Below are positions 1 to 12,105 of a stretch of 64,000 nt of DNA, one piece after another. Position 1 is the first letter of the stretch. Each line of letters opens with the position of its first letter. Below the pieces are notes generated by a model. The model saw nothing but the letters and a program-made list of their open reading frames with translations, was not told the origin of the DNA and made no database searches. This DNA is from Sclerotinia nivalis (Eukaryota > Ascomycota > Leotiomycetes > Helotiales > Sclerotiniaceae). The translations under genes and the position numbers were made by a program. Location: NCBI GenBank assembly GCA_029531795.1, contig JAPEIS010000006.1, positions 806,001-870,000 on the forward strand, in the 5' to 3' direction.

Positions 1-739
1 TTGATCAAAAGTTAAAAATGTTTTCTTTAATCATCTTCGACGAGAGAATGTCCGGTCTACTCGGTGAACCCCAGATCGTACAACGCACCAATTAAAAACT
101 TTCCCTAAAACCTTATAATCCATTCTCCAGCCTTTTTTTTAAAAATTACCACTGATCGAAGCCTCAATAAGCCTAGACCTGCAGTTCTCACCGCAAGAAG
201 TAAAATTCCTTGTAGTCACAGGCTCGGCTCTACATCTACACTGTATTTCCACAAGTACCGTTGCTATTATCTATCTATCAGACCCAGACTTGCCCGCCAA
301 CACGGGTTTCTCGCGGGGTTTATCGTCAAAGCCGTTTCATGTACCGGACGATTCTGTTCTGGATTAGGAACTTCTTCTTCTCTCCCATTTGTCTATTTTT
401 GCCTTCTTGCAGTTTGCCTTACAATCCGTTGCAGTAGCCTTTAATAATCGAAAAGTGGCTTTTGAAATCGAGGCTTTTACCGACTGTTGAGCTGGGTGGG
501 AAAAGTGATTTTTGATATGGTGAATAATTTTTGAATAACCAACTCAGAATCTATCACTTATAGAAAGAGATCTCATAGTCGCATTTGATACAAGAACATT
601 TTGCAAAGATGGATGATTATATGTTTGCGTGGGTATTGCAAATCTTCGATTTGGGTTTGAAAATTTTGCTGATCTGATTTCTCATAGGAAAAATGTCGCT
701 CGTTGCAGAAATGTCACTGAACATACCAGCTATTTGGAG
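1..739. other. Left-edge noncoding / upstream region
   Basis: No convincing complete coding region is visible here. It holds pyrimidine-rich stretches and probably the promoter and 5' leader of the CorA-like gene. An ATG at 609 opens only a short frame, and joining it to the plausible acceptor at 687 runs into a stop, so I could not build an upstream coding exon. Confidence 0.5.
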
Positions 740-2458
740 ATGATATCCTATTCGGTAAGAACTGCATTTACTAGTAATGAAAAGTCATTGCTAATTCTCC
801 TTAGGATTCATCTTTAAATTCGATAGAAGAACACCCTCTAACTCCCGATGAATTTGAGAATTTCCTCAACCGAAGGGTAAGATGGATTGATCTCTAACAT
901 CATGACATCCTACTAACGCTCATTCTTCTATAGGGTGCTTTTGCTCCCCCAGACTTACCAGAGAGAGTAGTTCAGATAGCCTGCATTCGATTGATGTGAG
1001 TAGTCATCGACGAGTCTTTCTTGCTCAGGTACTGACATTTTTAGTCTTCAATTAAATGCCAAGCACCCTGACACTTTCGCCCACAATGTCCTCAGTTTCC
1101 CATCTGCCACATATATTTCCATGGTGAAGACTATGAATTTACCTTATAGATCAATCGAATCTGGGAGTGCTGTTGGTCCAATATTCTGGGCTGCTTATGA
1201 TCAGGATGAAAACAACCCTCATCTACGCAAGTCTCCTTTATCGTTCTCTGTCAACACCCAACTAACATATCATCAGAGATTGTGAACCGTAAAAGTGATG
1301 TACGGAAAAAGGGTTTGACTCGTGGTTGGGAACTTACTCTCTCCCATGATATTAAAAATGGCATCACGACGGGATACGCCAAAGGCACACCAAGTTCTGA
1401 CATGGTTGAATCCATCCAACACCTCAAAGCCTGTATTCTCCAAATTGGACATCCGATGCTCTTGCCGGCTATCATCTTTTCCCACGACATATCATTCAAA
1501 ACCGATCTCAAGCAACGAGAAGCACGTGATTGGTTGCGGAGACTTGAGCATGCTGTATCTATGCGATCAGAAATCGAAGAGAAAGAGGGTTATGTGAGGG
1601 AAGGTGTTATAGATCTCGATGCTATCAATAGAGATTTGGTTGAATGTCATTCACAGGTTCTATGGAAGAGACCGAAAGCTTACCTGCAGATTTTATCACA
1701 GCTTGAGAAGGCGATGAAGATGTTTGATGAAAGATTACCGGAAGAGAGAAAAGATGAATCGATGAGAGCTTTACAGGCTAGTATGTTGGCAAGATTTGAT
1801 TTCTACCGGGTGAAACTTCAGGGTATCGAGAGTTACGCATATACAACACTACAGAGATTGGATATCCAAAGAAGTGCAGTTCGTGTTCCCTTCCCCTCAT
1901 CTCTAGCAGAACTAACCAAACAACCAGCTTTACAACATCATCGCGCAAAAAGAATCCAAGCTCAACTTCCAAATGGCCAAAGAACAACGTCAACTAGCTC
2001 ACGCCGCAAAACGCGATTCCAGCACCATGAAAACCATCTCTCTTCTCAGCGCCATCTTCTTCCCCGGCGTCTATCTCGCCTCCGTTTTCTCCATGACATT
2101 TTTTAATTTCCAAAACGACGGAACGCCAGCTGTAAGCGAAAGTTTCTGGCTCTACTGGGCAGTGACGATTCCATGCACGATGATTATAGTAGGCTGGTGG
2201 TATATTTGGGAAAAGAAAAGGGAGAGGAGATATAACTTGGAGGATATTGATCTAGAGCGCGGAAGTGATGATATGGAAAAGGAGATTATGGCGACGATGA
2301 GGAAGAGGACCATGAGTAAGGCCAGTACGTGGGATAAGCAGAATCCGCCGATGGTTGGGGGTCATGGGAATGGACACGCACATGGACTTGTGCATGTTCA
2401 TGGGATTAGCGAGAAGGTTCACGGGCTTGGAGAGAAGTTGGGGAAGAAGATGGAGTGA
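740..2458 (+). CDS. CorA-like divalent-cation transporter family membrane protein, six or more exons
   Basis: Exons that keep phase are 740..754, 805..876, 934..995, 1045..1226, 1277..1878 and 1928..2458, giving about 487 residues. The C-terminus has the two-helix arrangement of fungal CorA-like proteins: a basic stretch ending KRDSSTMKTISLL leads into a first membrane segment (FFPGVYLASVFSM), then a short loop and a second segment (FWLYWAVTIPCTMIIVGWW) followed by KKRERR. The canonical GMN signature of bacterial CorA is not present; ASVFSM occupies its place, as is common in fungal relatives, so Mg2+ transport is not proven. A His-rich tail (GHGNGHAHGLVHVHG) could bind metal. The intron at 1227-1276 starts with GC rather than GT. 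The start at 740 is the first in-frame ATG after a stop; an additional upstream exon is possible, so the N-terminus is uncertain. Confidence 0.8.
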
Positions 2459-2908
2459 GTTGCGGAGGAGCAGGCCTGCAAGCGAGTGCGACTTTTGGAT
2501 GAAACGAAATGGGATGAAGTGCATACACCGGAGTCTGGGATATTCGTTCATTCATTCATCGGATAGGATAGGATATACATGTATGGAACGGTAAAAGGAG
2601 TTTGTTCGCTTTAGCCATTTGTTATCACCTTACTTTTTCACATAGGATTTACGATTACGATTACGATATCACGACGATGAAATGATAACGATTATGAAGA
2701 TACGAATGGATGAATGGAGATATAAAATATACAATATAAAATATTAAATATACAGTTTACAAAATAACAATAATTGGAAAATTGATATTGGTGAATATTT
2801 GAAATATATTGGTATTGATTGATATTGATACTGAGTGATATATTGCGTTTTGAATTGATGAAGAGATGAATTGATGGATAGAGGAGCTTCGATTAAATTC
2901 TCAAGCCT

Positions 2909-2949
2909 CTTTTCTTTTCTTTTCTTTTCTTTTCTTTTCTTTTCTTTTC
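2909..2949. repeat. (TTTTC)n microsatellite
   Basis: About eight consecutive TTTTC units are read directly from the sequence, downstream of the CorA-like gene. Confidence 0.95.
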
Positions 2950-3090
2950 ATAAGCATTGGAAACTTTGAACTACGAACTCAAGCTGTAAACTCAAGATCG
3001 AAATTAAGGTTAATTAAAAATCGTTGGGATTTATAGAATCTAGATCTCTAGATTGAGGGGATGGATTGGAGTATACCTCCATCTACAAGT

Positions 3091-3150
3091 AATCTAATCT
3101 AATCTGATCTCACCTGATCTGATCTGATCTGATCTGATTTGATTTAATCT
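3091..3150. repeat. Degenerate (AATCT/GATCT)n microsatellite
   Basis: Five-base units AATCT and then GATCT repeat with minor changes; an intergenic simple repeat. Confidence 0.9.
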
Positions 3151-3803
3151 GAGCTAAGTATATCATTATAAGATCTTCCGAATTTCTACAGCGTAAAGCT
3201 CATCTCATCGGGGATAACAATGTTACAGCTACTCCGTAATTTTCTTCAAGATATTATAAATTCGCGAGAGTATGTATTTTCGAGGAGGATACTCAGTTTA
3301 TTATCCGTTTATATTCTAATATTTTAATATACTTATCCATATTCAACCCACTCACTCACTCAACACTCTCGCTCTCTAACATCCCCCCTCCTTTATAACC
3401 GTCCTTAATTTCCTATATATTGATTTTTGTACTCTGTACTCGATCTATATTTCAAAGTTTCACTCTTTGTATTCTAAGGCTTTAATTATGTAGTTCATGG
3501 GGTTTACATTGATATTTCGATAAATTCTTTAACTTCAAGCACTTTGTCAATTGGGATGAGATGTGCTATTTATTTCCACATCCAGAAAATCACTCCAAGT
3601 AATCCATATTCATGTATACAGATAAGAAACATCAATTACAGTTGAAAACATAACCTTCCTCCCAATTTGGTCTTATTCATTCCAGGACCGACCAACCGAT
3701 TATTACACATAGAAACGCCGATACAAAGCCACCGCCATTTCCCAACCCTGACCGCCAAACCCTACCAATACTACTTCATACACACATATATCCATATGTA
3801 ACA

Positions 3804-4751
3804 TTACTCATCACCATCACCATTAACCTTTTCCCCTCTCCCATCCGGTCCGGATCCTCCAGCAACATTAGCAATAAACTCCTGATATTTGAATACATCC
3901 TGCCGTCTAGTTCCACCCATCGCTCCTGTGTGTTTTGACAAAGCTTTTCGTGCTGTAAATCCACCCATAACTCTATCGACTTCCCGTTCTGTTAAAGGTT
4001 TTACACCTGGATCGGGAGCTGTGTTTATTAAAGCATCTCGTAATTCTGCATAGTCGACTTGCCCACTATCATCTTCGTCGAATGCTGAGAATGCATCTAA
4101 TAGTTCTGGCGTTGGTGAAAGGGTACATAGAAGTGTAGCGAGCGAATTAAGAAATGTAGGAAGTGTGACGGTTTGTGGAGTCGATGGTGGAAAGTAACCA
4201 GCTAATTCTGAAGCATTGGAGGAAAGGCCTAAGAAATGTTAGCTTCTTGGAGTGGTTGGAAGGATTATCAATGTGAACATACCCAATTGTGTCAACATAT
4301 CAGCTACATCCTCTCTACCAACTTGTCCATCGCTATCTCTATCCAATATCTGAAATCCTTCCCTCATTTCTCTGACTTGCGCCTGTGATAATTTCGAGAT
4401 CGCATTATCATCACTAGAGTAATTGGAATTCGCACCCTTCAATGGGCCACCGAATCCCAGACTTGTGTTTGCGCCTTTTGTAGGTGAAGGTTCTAATTCA
4501 CGAAATGCAGGAGGAATACCTCTAGGAGTCCATTTACTCGTAGTCGTCTCAGTTGTTGAATTGGAAGTAACAGAATTACCAAATCTACTTGGCGTCAACA
4601 TATTTTTTGCAGATGCAAGTGTTGGATTCGGAGTTGATTGTCTGAGAGGAGAAGGAGAAGCTGCGGCCGGGGATTGGGATTCAGGTCTTCGAAATGGTGA
4701 AGCTCGAGGTGAACCGAAAGAGAGCGGTGATGGTTTGTAAGAGGCAGACAT
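3804..4751 (-). CDS. EF-hand protein, probable myosin regulatory light chain
   Basis: Two exons, complement of 4283..4751 and 3804..4228, joined over a 54-bp intron (GTATGT donor, GCTAAC branch, CTTAG acceptor), encode 297 residues. The first 125 or so residues are Ser/Pro-rich and low in complexity. Then come two EF-hand-like calcium-binding loops: DRDSDGQVGREDV near residue 140 and DEDDSGQVDYAEL near residue 210, the arrangement of myosin regulatory light chains and calmodulin relatives. Fungal light chains of this type bind the neck of type II myosin in the cytokinetic ring; that role is inferred from family resemblance. The long disordered N-terminal extension is typical of the filamentous-fungal versions. 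A generic calmodulin-like protein is the alternative. The gene is divergent from the Afi1 gene. Confidence 0.82.
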
Positions 4752-5991
4752 TGACTAGCCAAAGTCAATGTGCGTTAGTCTTGCATATTTTTTTCTGGGA
4801 CTCCATTCATCATATTGAAGAGTTGGAAACCGCGACTTTTGAAAAGTGGAACGGTGAACAACTTACCATGGTTGTTGCGGAGATTCAAATATTCCCCAGA
4901 AATCGAGTATAAAGAGTGTTATGTATATTTGATGATTTTTAGTGAGAGTACAGTTTTGGTTAATCTTCGATGTTGTGTTAGGTAGGTACAATTGGATATA
5001 TTCATTGGATAAAAGAAGGCAAGAATGAGAATGAAATTGATTTGAAATCAATTGGATGGATGATGTTGTGTGAAGATAGAAGAAGTAATTATCGTGATGA
5101 GAAGCTGGAGATGAAAGGCTGAATGTTTTGGTTTGGTTGCTGGTGTAAACAAATCCAATTGGAGGTTTGGTTGCGAAGCAAAGCAAGGTTGTCAAATCAG
5201 TTCCGTTCTAATCGGTGTATTATTATCAGATGATTCCTTCTAGCGCAAGGCTACCTTAGAAATACTCACTTAGCTTTAATCATTCACGTAATAATGATAA
5301 AATTGACTAATCGGTGATTTTGATTTTAAAATAGAAATTGAACCAATTATCTTAATATCTTGGATAGCCTTATGAAAGCCTTGTGCTAAATGGTTAAATG
5401 ACTCCAGTTTGGACCCGATTTTAGGATTTTACCCCTGAAAATAGAGGCACGAAACGAAAAGAAGCACGAAAATAACACACTTCACAGACAGGTTGACAAG
5501 GGTATCAGAAACACAAAACACACAAAACACGTACAACTCTCTCACTGTATCTATCAACAGCCTTCTTTTTCATCTTCTAAATGTTACGCTGCAAGCTACA
5601 ATGAATAATACTACACTACATGAGTACATGAATACATGAAATCCTTTCGTCTTATTCAGCTTCTTCTCCTTTCCTCTCTTTTTCACTTCAATTCATATTT
5701 TCGTATTTTATCTTTATTTAGTTTCTTTAATCATTTATTCATATACTCCGTACTTGAGTAGCATTGACCTTTTCTTTTCTTTCTTCATTATTAGAGTACA
5801 TACCGGTAATGTCCTTTGAAATCCAGACGGCGATAACCCTTGAAGTTCAAAAATTCTTCTGCGGGTGATCTGCGCACGGATTGAGTTAAGGCCTCATCTT
5901 TCACTCGAAAAGTCTCACAAGTGGGACTGTTACTCTTACTAGCGTAAACCTAGTAATGTAATGCTTTCTTGGTCTCCAAGAGGATTCTAAT
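4752..5991. other. Divergent intergenic / promoter region
   Basis: This 1.24-kb spacer separates the head-to-head light-chain and Afi1 genes. It contains a TACTCCGTA copy at 5744 and pyrimidine-rich stretches. A minus-strand open frame at 4863-5195 has no features of a protein family and is probably 5' leader. The promoters of both genes must lie here. Confidence 0.65.
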
Positions 5992-8640
5992 ATGGCTTCG
6001 GCACTTCCATATGCGCCTTCAAGCCGCAAGGCCACTTCTACCAACATGTCGATGCAAGCACTTCGTCCCACCACGCGGGGTACAATAGGAAGTGCAACGA
6101 CTAGTTCGAATGGGAGTTTTCAAAGGCGAACCTCATTATCTTCATTTCCATCCTCTCGTTCACCCTCAGTCATGTCGCAGCGTCGCCCTTCACGAAGTCC
6201 CAATCCTACACCAATAGACACGGATCGCAGGTCTGATCCAAGTACCGTCAATTCAAAAACTCCTACCAGTGGTGTATCATCTCAACATTCCTCATTATCT
6301 CCGCCAAATAAATATCACCCAGGAGCACATCCTGCGAGAAAGTTGAGGTCGCAATATCCTCGAGGAGATACCGAGAACCATGTCGAATATATATTGGTGG
6401 CATCGTTTGATATTGATAAGGGCCCAATTATGGAACATCAGTATCCCGTCGCTATAACGGGGGATGAACACATGTTAGCAGAATTGATGTTACCGGATCA
6501 AGCCCATGTTCGAAACCAAGATTGGACGATATTTTTCTTACATAAAGATACGAGTCAGGACGAAGAAGAGGCAGAAGAGAAGATCAAAAGAAAAAGATTA
6601 CGACGGGCGAAAAAAGAAGCCAGGGAAGTACTCTTTGAAAGTGGAAATGTTGATCTTTTGGAACCTGTCGAGGACAGCGATGAGGAATCATCGGAAGATG
6701 AAGAGCCAGAAGGAGGCGAAGGTCCGCCTCTAATATATGTGTTGAATCTTGTGAACACCAAACAAGATAAGACTGCCAAAAGAGGAGCTGTAGTGAAAGC
6801 CATGGCTATATGTACTCGACATCCATTTCTGCACATTTATAAGGTGGGTCATTTTGAGTTTAATATGGAATCGGAATAATACTAATAAAACTTGACAGCC
6901 GCTTCTACTATTAGCTCTTGAAGAGTATTTTAAAACGCCTCAACCATCTACCCTGGCGGAGTTATATGAGGCAGTGAATACAATGGATCTATCATTAATG
7001 CCTAGGCTGAGCCTACTCGAACGACATCTTCTACAAGCCAGCGACAACAAAGATCTGTTTGTAGAGAAATTTGAGCAGATGATTCAAATGCGTATGGCAG
7101 AGGACAAAGGGGAAGCGCTGGACGATATGACAGCCATGTCCGAAAGCCCAGAAAGGAGACCGGGCCTGGTGCGAAATGGTACAAAAGCGCATGTTCAACA
7201 ACTGATACACTCGACCTACTCTGTACCTCGGGACACACATGAGTTTGAGACCAAAGTCATGTATAATGGAATCCCGATACCCATTAAGGTTCCCGTTGCA
7301 GTATCTCCTGAGACTGTTGGGGATTTCTCTCTAGTAAAACTTATCCAGACATACAACGACCCTCACGTTAAATCTCCCATCCCGTTTGCGCTACATCCTC
7401 ACCTCACAACTGGAGGAATACATACTCATCCTATTATTGTATTAGTTAATGCCATGTTAACCCAAAAACGTGTTATCTTCCTTGGCCACAATCGTCCATC
7501 AGGTGAAGTTGCCGAAGCTGTACTTGCAGCTTGCGCTTTAGCATCCGGTGGAATTCTACGTGGATTTACTCGCCATGCATTTCCATATACCGATCTAAGC
7601 AAGATCGACGACCTTCTAAAAGTGCCAGGTTTCATAGCTGGTGTAACAAATCCAACTTTCGAAAATCATCCAGAATGGTGGGACCTACTATGTGATATTC
7701 CCTCTGGACGAATGAAGATTAGTAGTCGGATTGACCCAGCACCACTTACAGAAGGACTTGCTAACTTTCAGCAACAAAATCCGGCTTATGCCAGTGCCAC
7801 GAATGTTGCAACGTCAACTAGTCAGGCCGCCAGTGATCCAACAGGCGATGCTGCATTCATGAATGACGTGATCCGCAGTATCGCAGCTCGACATGGCGAA
7901 GGTGTCATTCGAGCTAAATGGCGAGACTGGGTGGTCAAGTTCTCTAGAATTTCGGCTCAATTCGAAGAGAGTGTTTACGGTGCGAGCGCTTTGTACATTG
8001 GGGTAGAAAAGGCAGAGCCTGGCAATGAGCATGTTAGTGGCCATGGATATGTTTGGCCTGATGAACATTCGAGGTTACGCGAGCTTGCTAGTAATGTAAA
8101 TCGGATTGAGGGCTGGAGAAGTACTCGAAGTTATTACAGCTTTAAGCAGGTATGTCTTATGCTTGGGATTTCATGATATTGTGAACTTACACTACTTAGG
8201 ATCTTGTGCAAATCTACAACTTTCGACCTCTCAAAGCCCTCGATCTCCATCATCTGCACGATCGTCTCCGAATGACAAAACTTACACCTCATACAAGCCG
8301 TGAAATATATCTTGCTATGGAGAAATATACACATTCTTATGATGAGATATGTCAGCTCTTAGCCGTAGCACCTGAATCACATGCAGGGCTCTTCTATATT
8401 GCACTCGGACTTTTCCACAAAGACCGAGATGTTCGAGTGAGAGTTGTTGATTTATTGGAGAGAATCAGCGACCACGAGGCCGGACGACATTGGTGGAAGG
8501 CTCTAAGTCGATTTGAAAAATTAGCTTTTATCCGAATCAAAAGAGATGCAGAAGCGGAGATGAGAGTTAAGCTGGGAATTGCTGGGAGAGATGTCTCAGC
8601 TGATAGTGATGCGATGGTTATGGGAAGACGGATTAGTTGA
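5992..8640 (+). CDS. AFI1: Afi1/Avl9-type DENN-related polarity protein (Arf3-interacting)
   Basis: Exons 5992..6843, 6899..8149 and 8200..8640 keep phase and give 847 residues. The first 120 or so residues are Ser/Pro/Arg-rich. The Afi1 docking-type domain begins near residue 130 ([22 protein letters not shown]) and is interrupted by an acidic and basic low-complexity insert ([12 protein letters not shown], then [15 protein letters not shown]). A central region (around residues 380-560; for example [19 protein letters not shown] and [19 protein letters not shown]) matches the stabilisation-of-polarity-axis (SPA) segment that belongs to the DENN-like Avl9/Afi1 group. The C-terminus is helical. 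Yeast Afi1 binds the GTPase Arf3 and helps maintain polarity of the cell surface; the same role at the hyphal tip is inference. Both introns are short with normal GT-AG ends. Confidence 0.88.
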
Positions 8641-9304
8641 TGTAGCAAGAGAAGGATTTGATTGCATGTTGGTGTTGGCTTCTTTTAATGATTTTACGAG
8701 ATCATGATCATGGCGATTTTTGATGGGGTGCTCGGGGTGCTCGGGGTGCTTGGGTGCTTGGGTGCAATTGTTTAAGGATTAGGGATTGCATTGATTCATT
8801 ACCGGATTGAGCAATTACAGAGCCGTGAAAGGACTAAAGGAAGTCCGAGAAATAGATACCCCGTGAAGACAGAACAGACCTGCAGAGGAATGAATGACAT
8901 TTACAATGCCATATCGTCATTCTCCGATACAGATATTGCATGTGAAACCCAGCTTGGCGAATTGTCCCCGTTGAACCTCGTATCTTTCCCGGTGAGTCTT
9001 GGGGGCTAAAAAGAAAAGAAAAAGTCCACTGGAATCGTTTTCCTATTACAGCATCAATACCAACAAGTTAAACTCCACCCAGAATTCCGAGCAACGTCCG
9101 ATTAAGGTGGGGTAACCTCAAGCTCGAAGGAGGGGTCGAACAACTCCAAACGTCATGTCCCACATCATTGTATTAACTCACCATCAACAATCTTTCCTCC
9201 ATCTCTTACTCTTCTTCCATTCTCTATAGTCTTCCTCCACCAAATCCCCACCATATCCTGAGTTGTTCCCACGAAACCCCAATTCCATCTAAATACAAGC
9301 AAAT
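8641..9304. other. Intergenic region with GGGTGC repeat
   Basis: This is the 3' region of the Afi1 gene and promoter of the formylglutathione hydrolase gene. It contains a short tandem repeat of GGGGTGCTC/GGGTGCTT units at about 8725-8765. No other gene is seen. Confidence 0.7.
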
Positions 9305-10459
9305 ATGTCCTTCAAAACCACGGCAACCATTGCCTCGTTTGGCGGCAAATTACTGAAACTCACTCACAATGCCAGCACAGTAGGTTGTGAAATGGCATTG
9401 AATCTTTACTTGCCACCTAAAGCTTCTGCGGAGAAAAAGGTGCCGGTTATTTTTTACTTGGCGGGTCTTACATGTACAGGAGATAATGGGGCAGAGAAAG
9501 GATTCTTTCAGAGTGCGGCGAGTGAGAAAGGAATCGCGGTGGTTTATCCGGATACTAGTCCGAGTAAGTTTCCTCAAGGCTTGGAGGGAACGGGTCACTT
9601 TTGTGTTGATTGGGGTTCAGAGAGACGATGAAGAGGAAAGAAAATAGCACAAAAACGTTCAATTAGGAGGTCCACAAGCTAACCTATCTACCCATTCACA
9701 GGAGGCCTCAACATTGCCGGCGAAAACGACTCCTGGGACTTTGGCACCGGCGCTGGATTTTACATCGATGCCACAAACCCACCCTACTCTACCAACTATA
9801 AAATGTACAGCTACATCACCTCTGAGCTTCCCTCCACTCTCTTCTCCTCCTTCCCAGAACTCGACTCCTCAAGAAAAAGTATTATGGGCCATTCGATGGG
9901 TGGACATGGTGCTCTTACACTATTTTTGAAGAATCCGGGGATGTACAAGAGCGTGAGTGCTTTTGCGCCGATTTCGAATCCAGTTAAGTGTCCGTGGGGA
10001 GAAAAGGCTTTTACAGGGTATTTTGGGGAGGAGAAGAGGGAGGAGTGGGGGAAACATGATGCGACGGAATTGATTAAGGGGTTTAAGGGAGAGTTTCCGG
10101 CCTTGATTGATGTGGTGAGTTTTATTCGGTTCTGAATATGCATTAATTTGGAGAGATGGATTCAATGGCTGATATGAATGTGTACTGCGCAGGGAACTGG
10201 AGACAATTTTTATAAACAGGGACAGTTGTTACCAGAGAATTTCGCGGCTGCAGCAAAGGAGTCTGGGAATGATGGAAATTTGACATTGAGATATCAAGAG
10301 GTATGTTTATGTCTCGTTTTCTGTGTGAAGTGAAGTTGGGAAAGGGAAAGGGGAAAGGAAACTAATATCCTCGAATAGGAATACGATCATTCGTACTTTT
10401 TCATTTCGACTTTTGGGAGAGACCATATTGAACATGCCGCTAAATACTTATTCGCATAG
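9305..10459 (+). CDS. S-formylglutathione hydrolase (esterase D family)
   Basis: Exons 9305..9563, 9702..10114, 10193..10300 and 10379..10459 splice in phase to 286 residues, the normal family length. The enzyme hydrolyses S-formylglutathione to formate and glutathione in cytosolic formaldehyde detoxification. The nucleophile elbow GHSMGGHGA lies near residue 148, with the catalytic Ser in its centre. The oxyanion-side motif [11 protein letters not shown] is near residue 50. The block [12 protein letters not shown] near residue 225 carries the expected catalytic Asp, and the C-terminal [18 protein letters not shown] carries the catalytic His. The start codon is the first ATG after a CAA-rich leader and begins a sequence ([14 protein letters not shown]) that fits the family. 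All introns are GT-AG. Confidence 0.95.
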
Positions 10460-11171
10460 TATGTTCTCTCTTTTTTGCCATAAAGACAGGGTCAAATACT
10501 GATTTTCATAGAAGCGGGAATGATAATGTAAATAGGCACAAGCTATAGATATATATTCTGTGATTATTTCTATATAAAAATGGTTTAGGCCTGAATATCA
10601 AAACTTGCTGCTTACGGAGGAGTAACCTGTATTCTGTCTGGATGCACGCTGTAAAAGTCCACTGTAAAGCCAACAAATAGAGACATAAAGGACCTTCCAA
10701 AGAACTTCTACTGTCCCAAAAATTCTAGATTGAAATGCGGGCTTCCAGCTCGATCGGTCTTGTGTTAGGAAGATTCGAAGATTGTGATTTTTTCACAATC
10801 ATAGTTTTTTGATTTTCATTCCAAGTACAAATTCGTGAGGTTAATTCCTCAGAGGTAATTCTCATGCAGAAATTCGAAGAACTAAAATGGCACGTCCACC
10901 CTTCAGTTAAAGCAATGTATAACTTTAATACTCGAGTAAATCAGGGTGCTCATGCTTCGATCGAAAGCTGCGTAGGCGCATCGCATGAATTGCAACCCAA
11001 GGCAATGCATCCAGGGATATACCACCATCCAGGTCCAATTTTTTATGTATTTATCAAAGTAAATCCTCTCCATTACTTATAAGTTAAACGCCTTTCATAC
11101 GCCAATCGCCCATTCCATGCGTCTCTCCATAAGTATTACCACAAGTGTAAGAAAATGACCACCATCACCTC
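10460..11171. other. Convergent intergenic region
   Basis: This lies between the 3' ends of the esterase and RPB6 genes. A 72-codon plus-strand frame at 10864 shows no family features and I do not consider it a gene. Confidence 0.65.
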
Positions 11172-11808
11172 TCACTGCAGCAATTCCTCACAGGTCCAAT
11201 CTTCATACCTATCAAAAACATCAGTAAAATCCCGTAACAAATCATCAAAATAAACCTACCATCCATCAGGCATATAACGTCTCACAATCAACGGAATCTT
11301 CTTATCCCTCAACTCTTTAATCGCAATCTGCAATGGGTCCGTTTCGCCCTCTTGATCGACCAAAATCGGCGCATTCATACTGATTTGCAACGCTCTAGTT
11401 CCTAGGATTCTGGCGCGCTCGTATTTGGTCATGTAGGGTGTAGTAGTTCTTTGCTCCTTGGGGATTTTCTTGTCCTTGGGCGCGATATTGCTTTTAGCTC
11501 GATTAGCAGCATGCACATCGCCCGATGTTACGACGCCGCGTTCGCCAGTAGTGAGTAGCTGGTCGGGGTTCTGGGTCGACACGGCGACATCATCTACTTC
11601 GCCCGTGGGAACGTTGTTGGTGTCTTCAATTCCTTCGGGATCATAGTCGGGCTCTTCGGGCTCATCTGCGTCGTAGGTTGGGGAGAAACTTGGGGCGACC
11701 GGTTAGTTCAGGTTCGAGAAAAGGTTTGTGGATGATGAGTTGTCGTGCGTTCTTAGGGGAAGGAAAGAGAACTCACCCTCCATCATAATCTCCTTCGTCG
11801 TCAGACAT
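11172..11808 (-). CDS. RPB6: DNA-directed RNA polymerases I, II and III subunit RPABC2 (Rpb6)
   Basis: Three exons, complement of 11777..11808, 11260..11688 and 11172..11208, give 165 residues. The N-terminus is acidic ([10 protein letters not shown], then [14 protein letters not shown]), as in all Rpb6 proteins. The conserved C-terminal core reads [50 protein letters not shown] and [18 protein letters not shown], which is diagnostic. The subunit is shared by all three nuclear RNA polymerases and anchors the clamp. The 5' exon of 32 bp and 3' exon of 37 bp are easily missed: without the last splice the frame appears to stop right after PDGW. The gene is divergent from the TFIIIA-like gene with only 297 bp between their start codons. 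Confidence 0.95.
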
Positions 11809-12105
11809 TTTGATATATTGTAATTAAAGTGATTGAGGTGTTGTTAAGAGATTTCTTTGTTGATGGAGACTTTGTCGGTGATGAAGAATCTCAAAAATAA
11901 ATTTGGCGCGGCTGATTTCTTTGCGCCTCGATTATTCCGATTCGAGCTCCATATAATTTAAAGTTTGGGTTTAGCGTGTCTCTCTGTCATTAGCGTGCCA
12001 AGATTTCGACCTTTTGTCGATAGCCACAATAATTTTATGAATATTTCGGATAAGGTTGGTTGATGGAGTTTGAATTGAGTATTTTTGAAGCCAATTCAAT
12101 AGCGT
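11809..12105. promoter_or_regulatory. Shared divergent promoter between RPB6 and the TFIIIA-like gene
   Basis: The two start codons face away from each other across 297 bp, so the core promoters and leaders of both genes must be packed here. I see no strong TATA box. Co-regulation is inferred from geometry only. Confidence 0.6.

Larger units (their letters stand above)
2459..3803. other. Intergenic region with microsatellites
   Basis: This lies between the 3' ends of two convergent genes. It is AT-rich and contains a TTTTC pentanucleotide array (about 2909-2949), a GATCT/AATCT array (about 3091-3150) and one copy of the 9-mer TACTCCGTA at 3230. No open frame looks like a gene. Confidence 0.7.

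Noticed and set aside
609..688. First coding exon ATG at 609 spliced at 633/688 for the CorA-like gene
   Set aside because: The join runs into a TGA within 20 codons, so the frame does not reach the known exons.
2909..2949. Telomere-like or centromere-like repeat
   Set aside because: The TTTTC array is a simple microsatellite and is unlike the TTAGGG telomere unit of these fungi; no such unit array occurs in the window.
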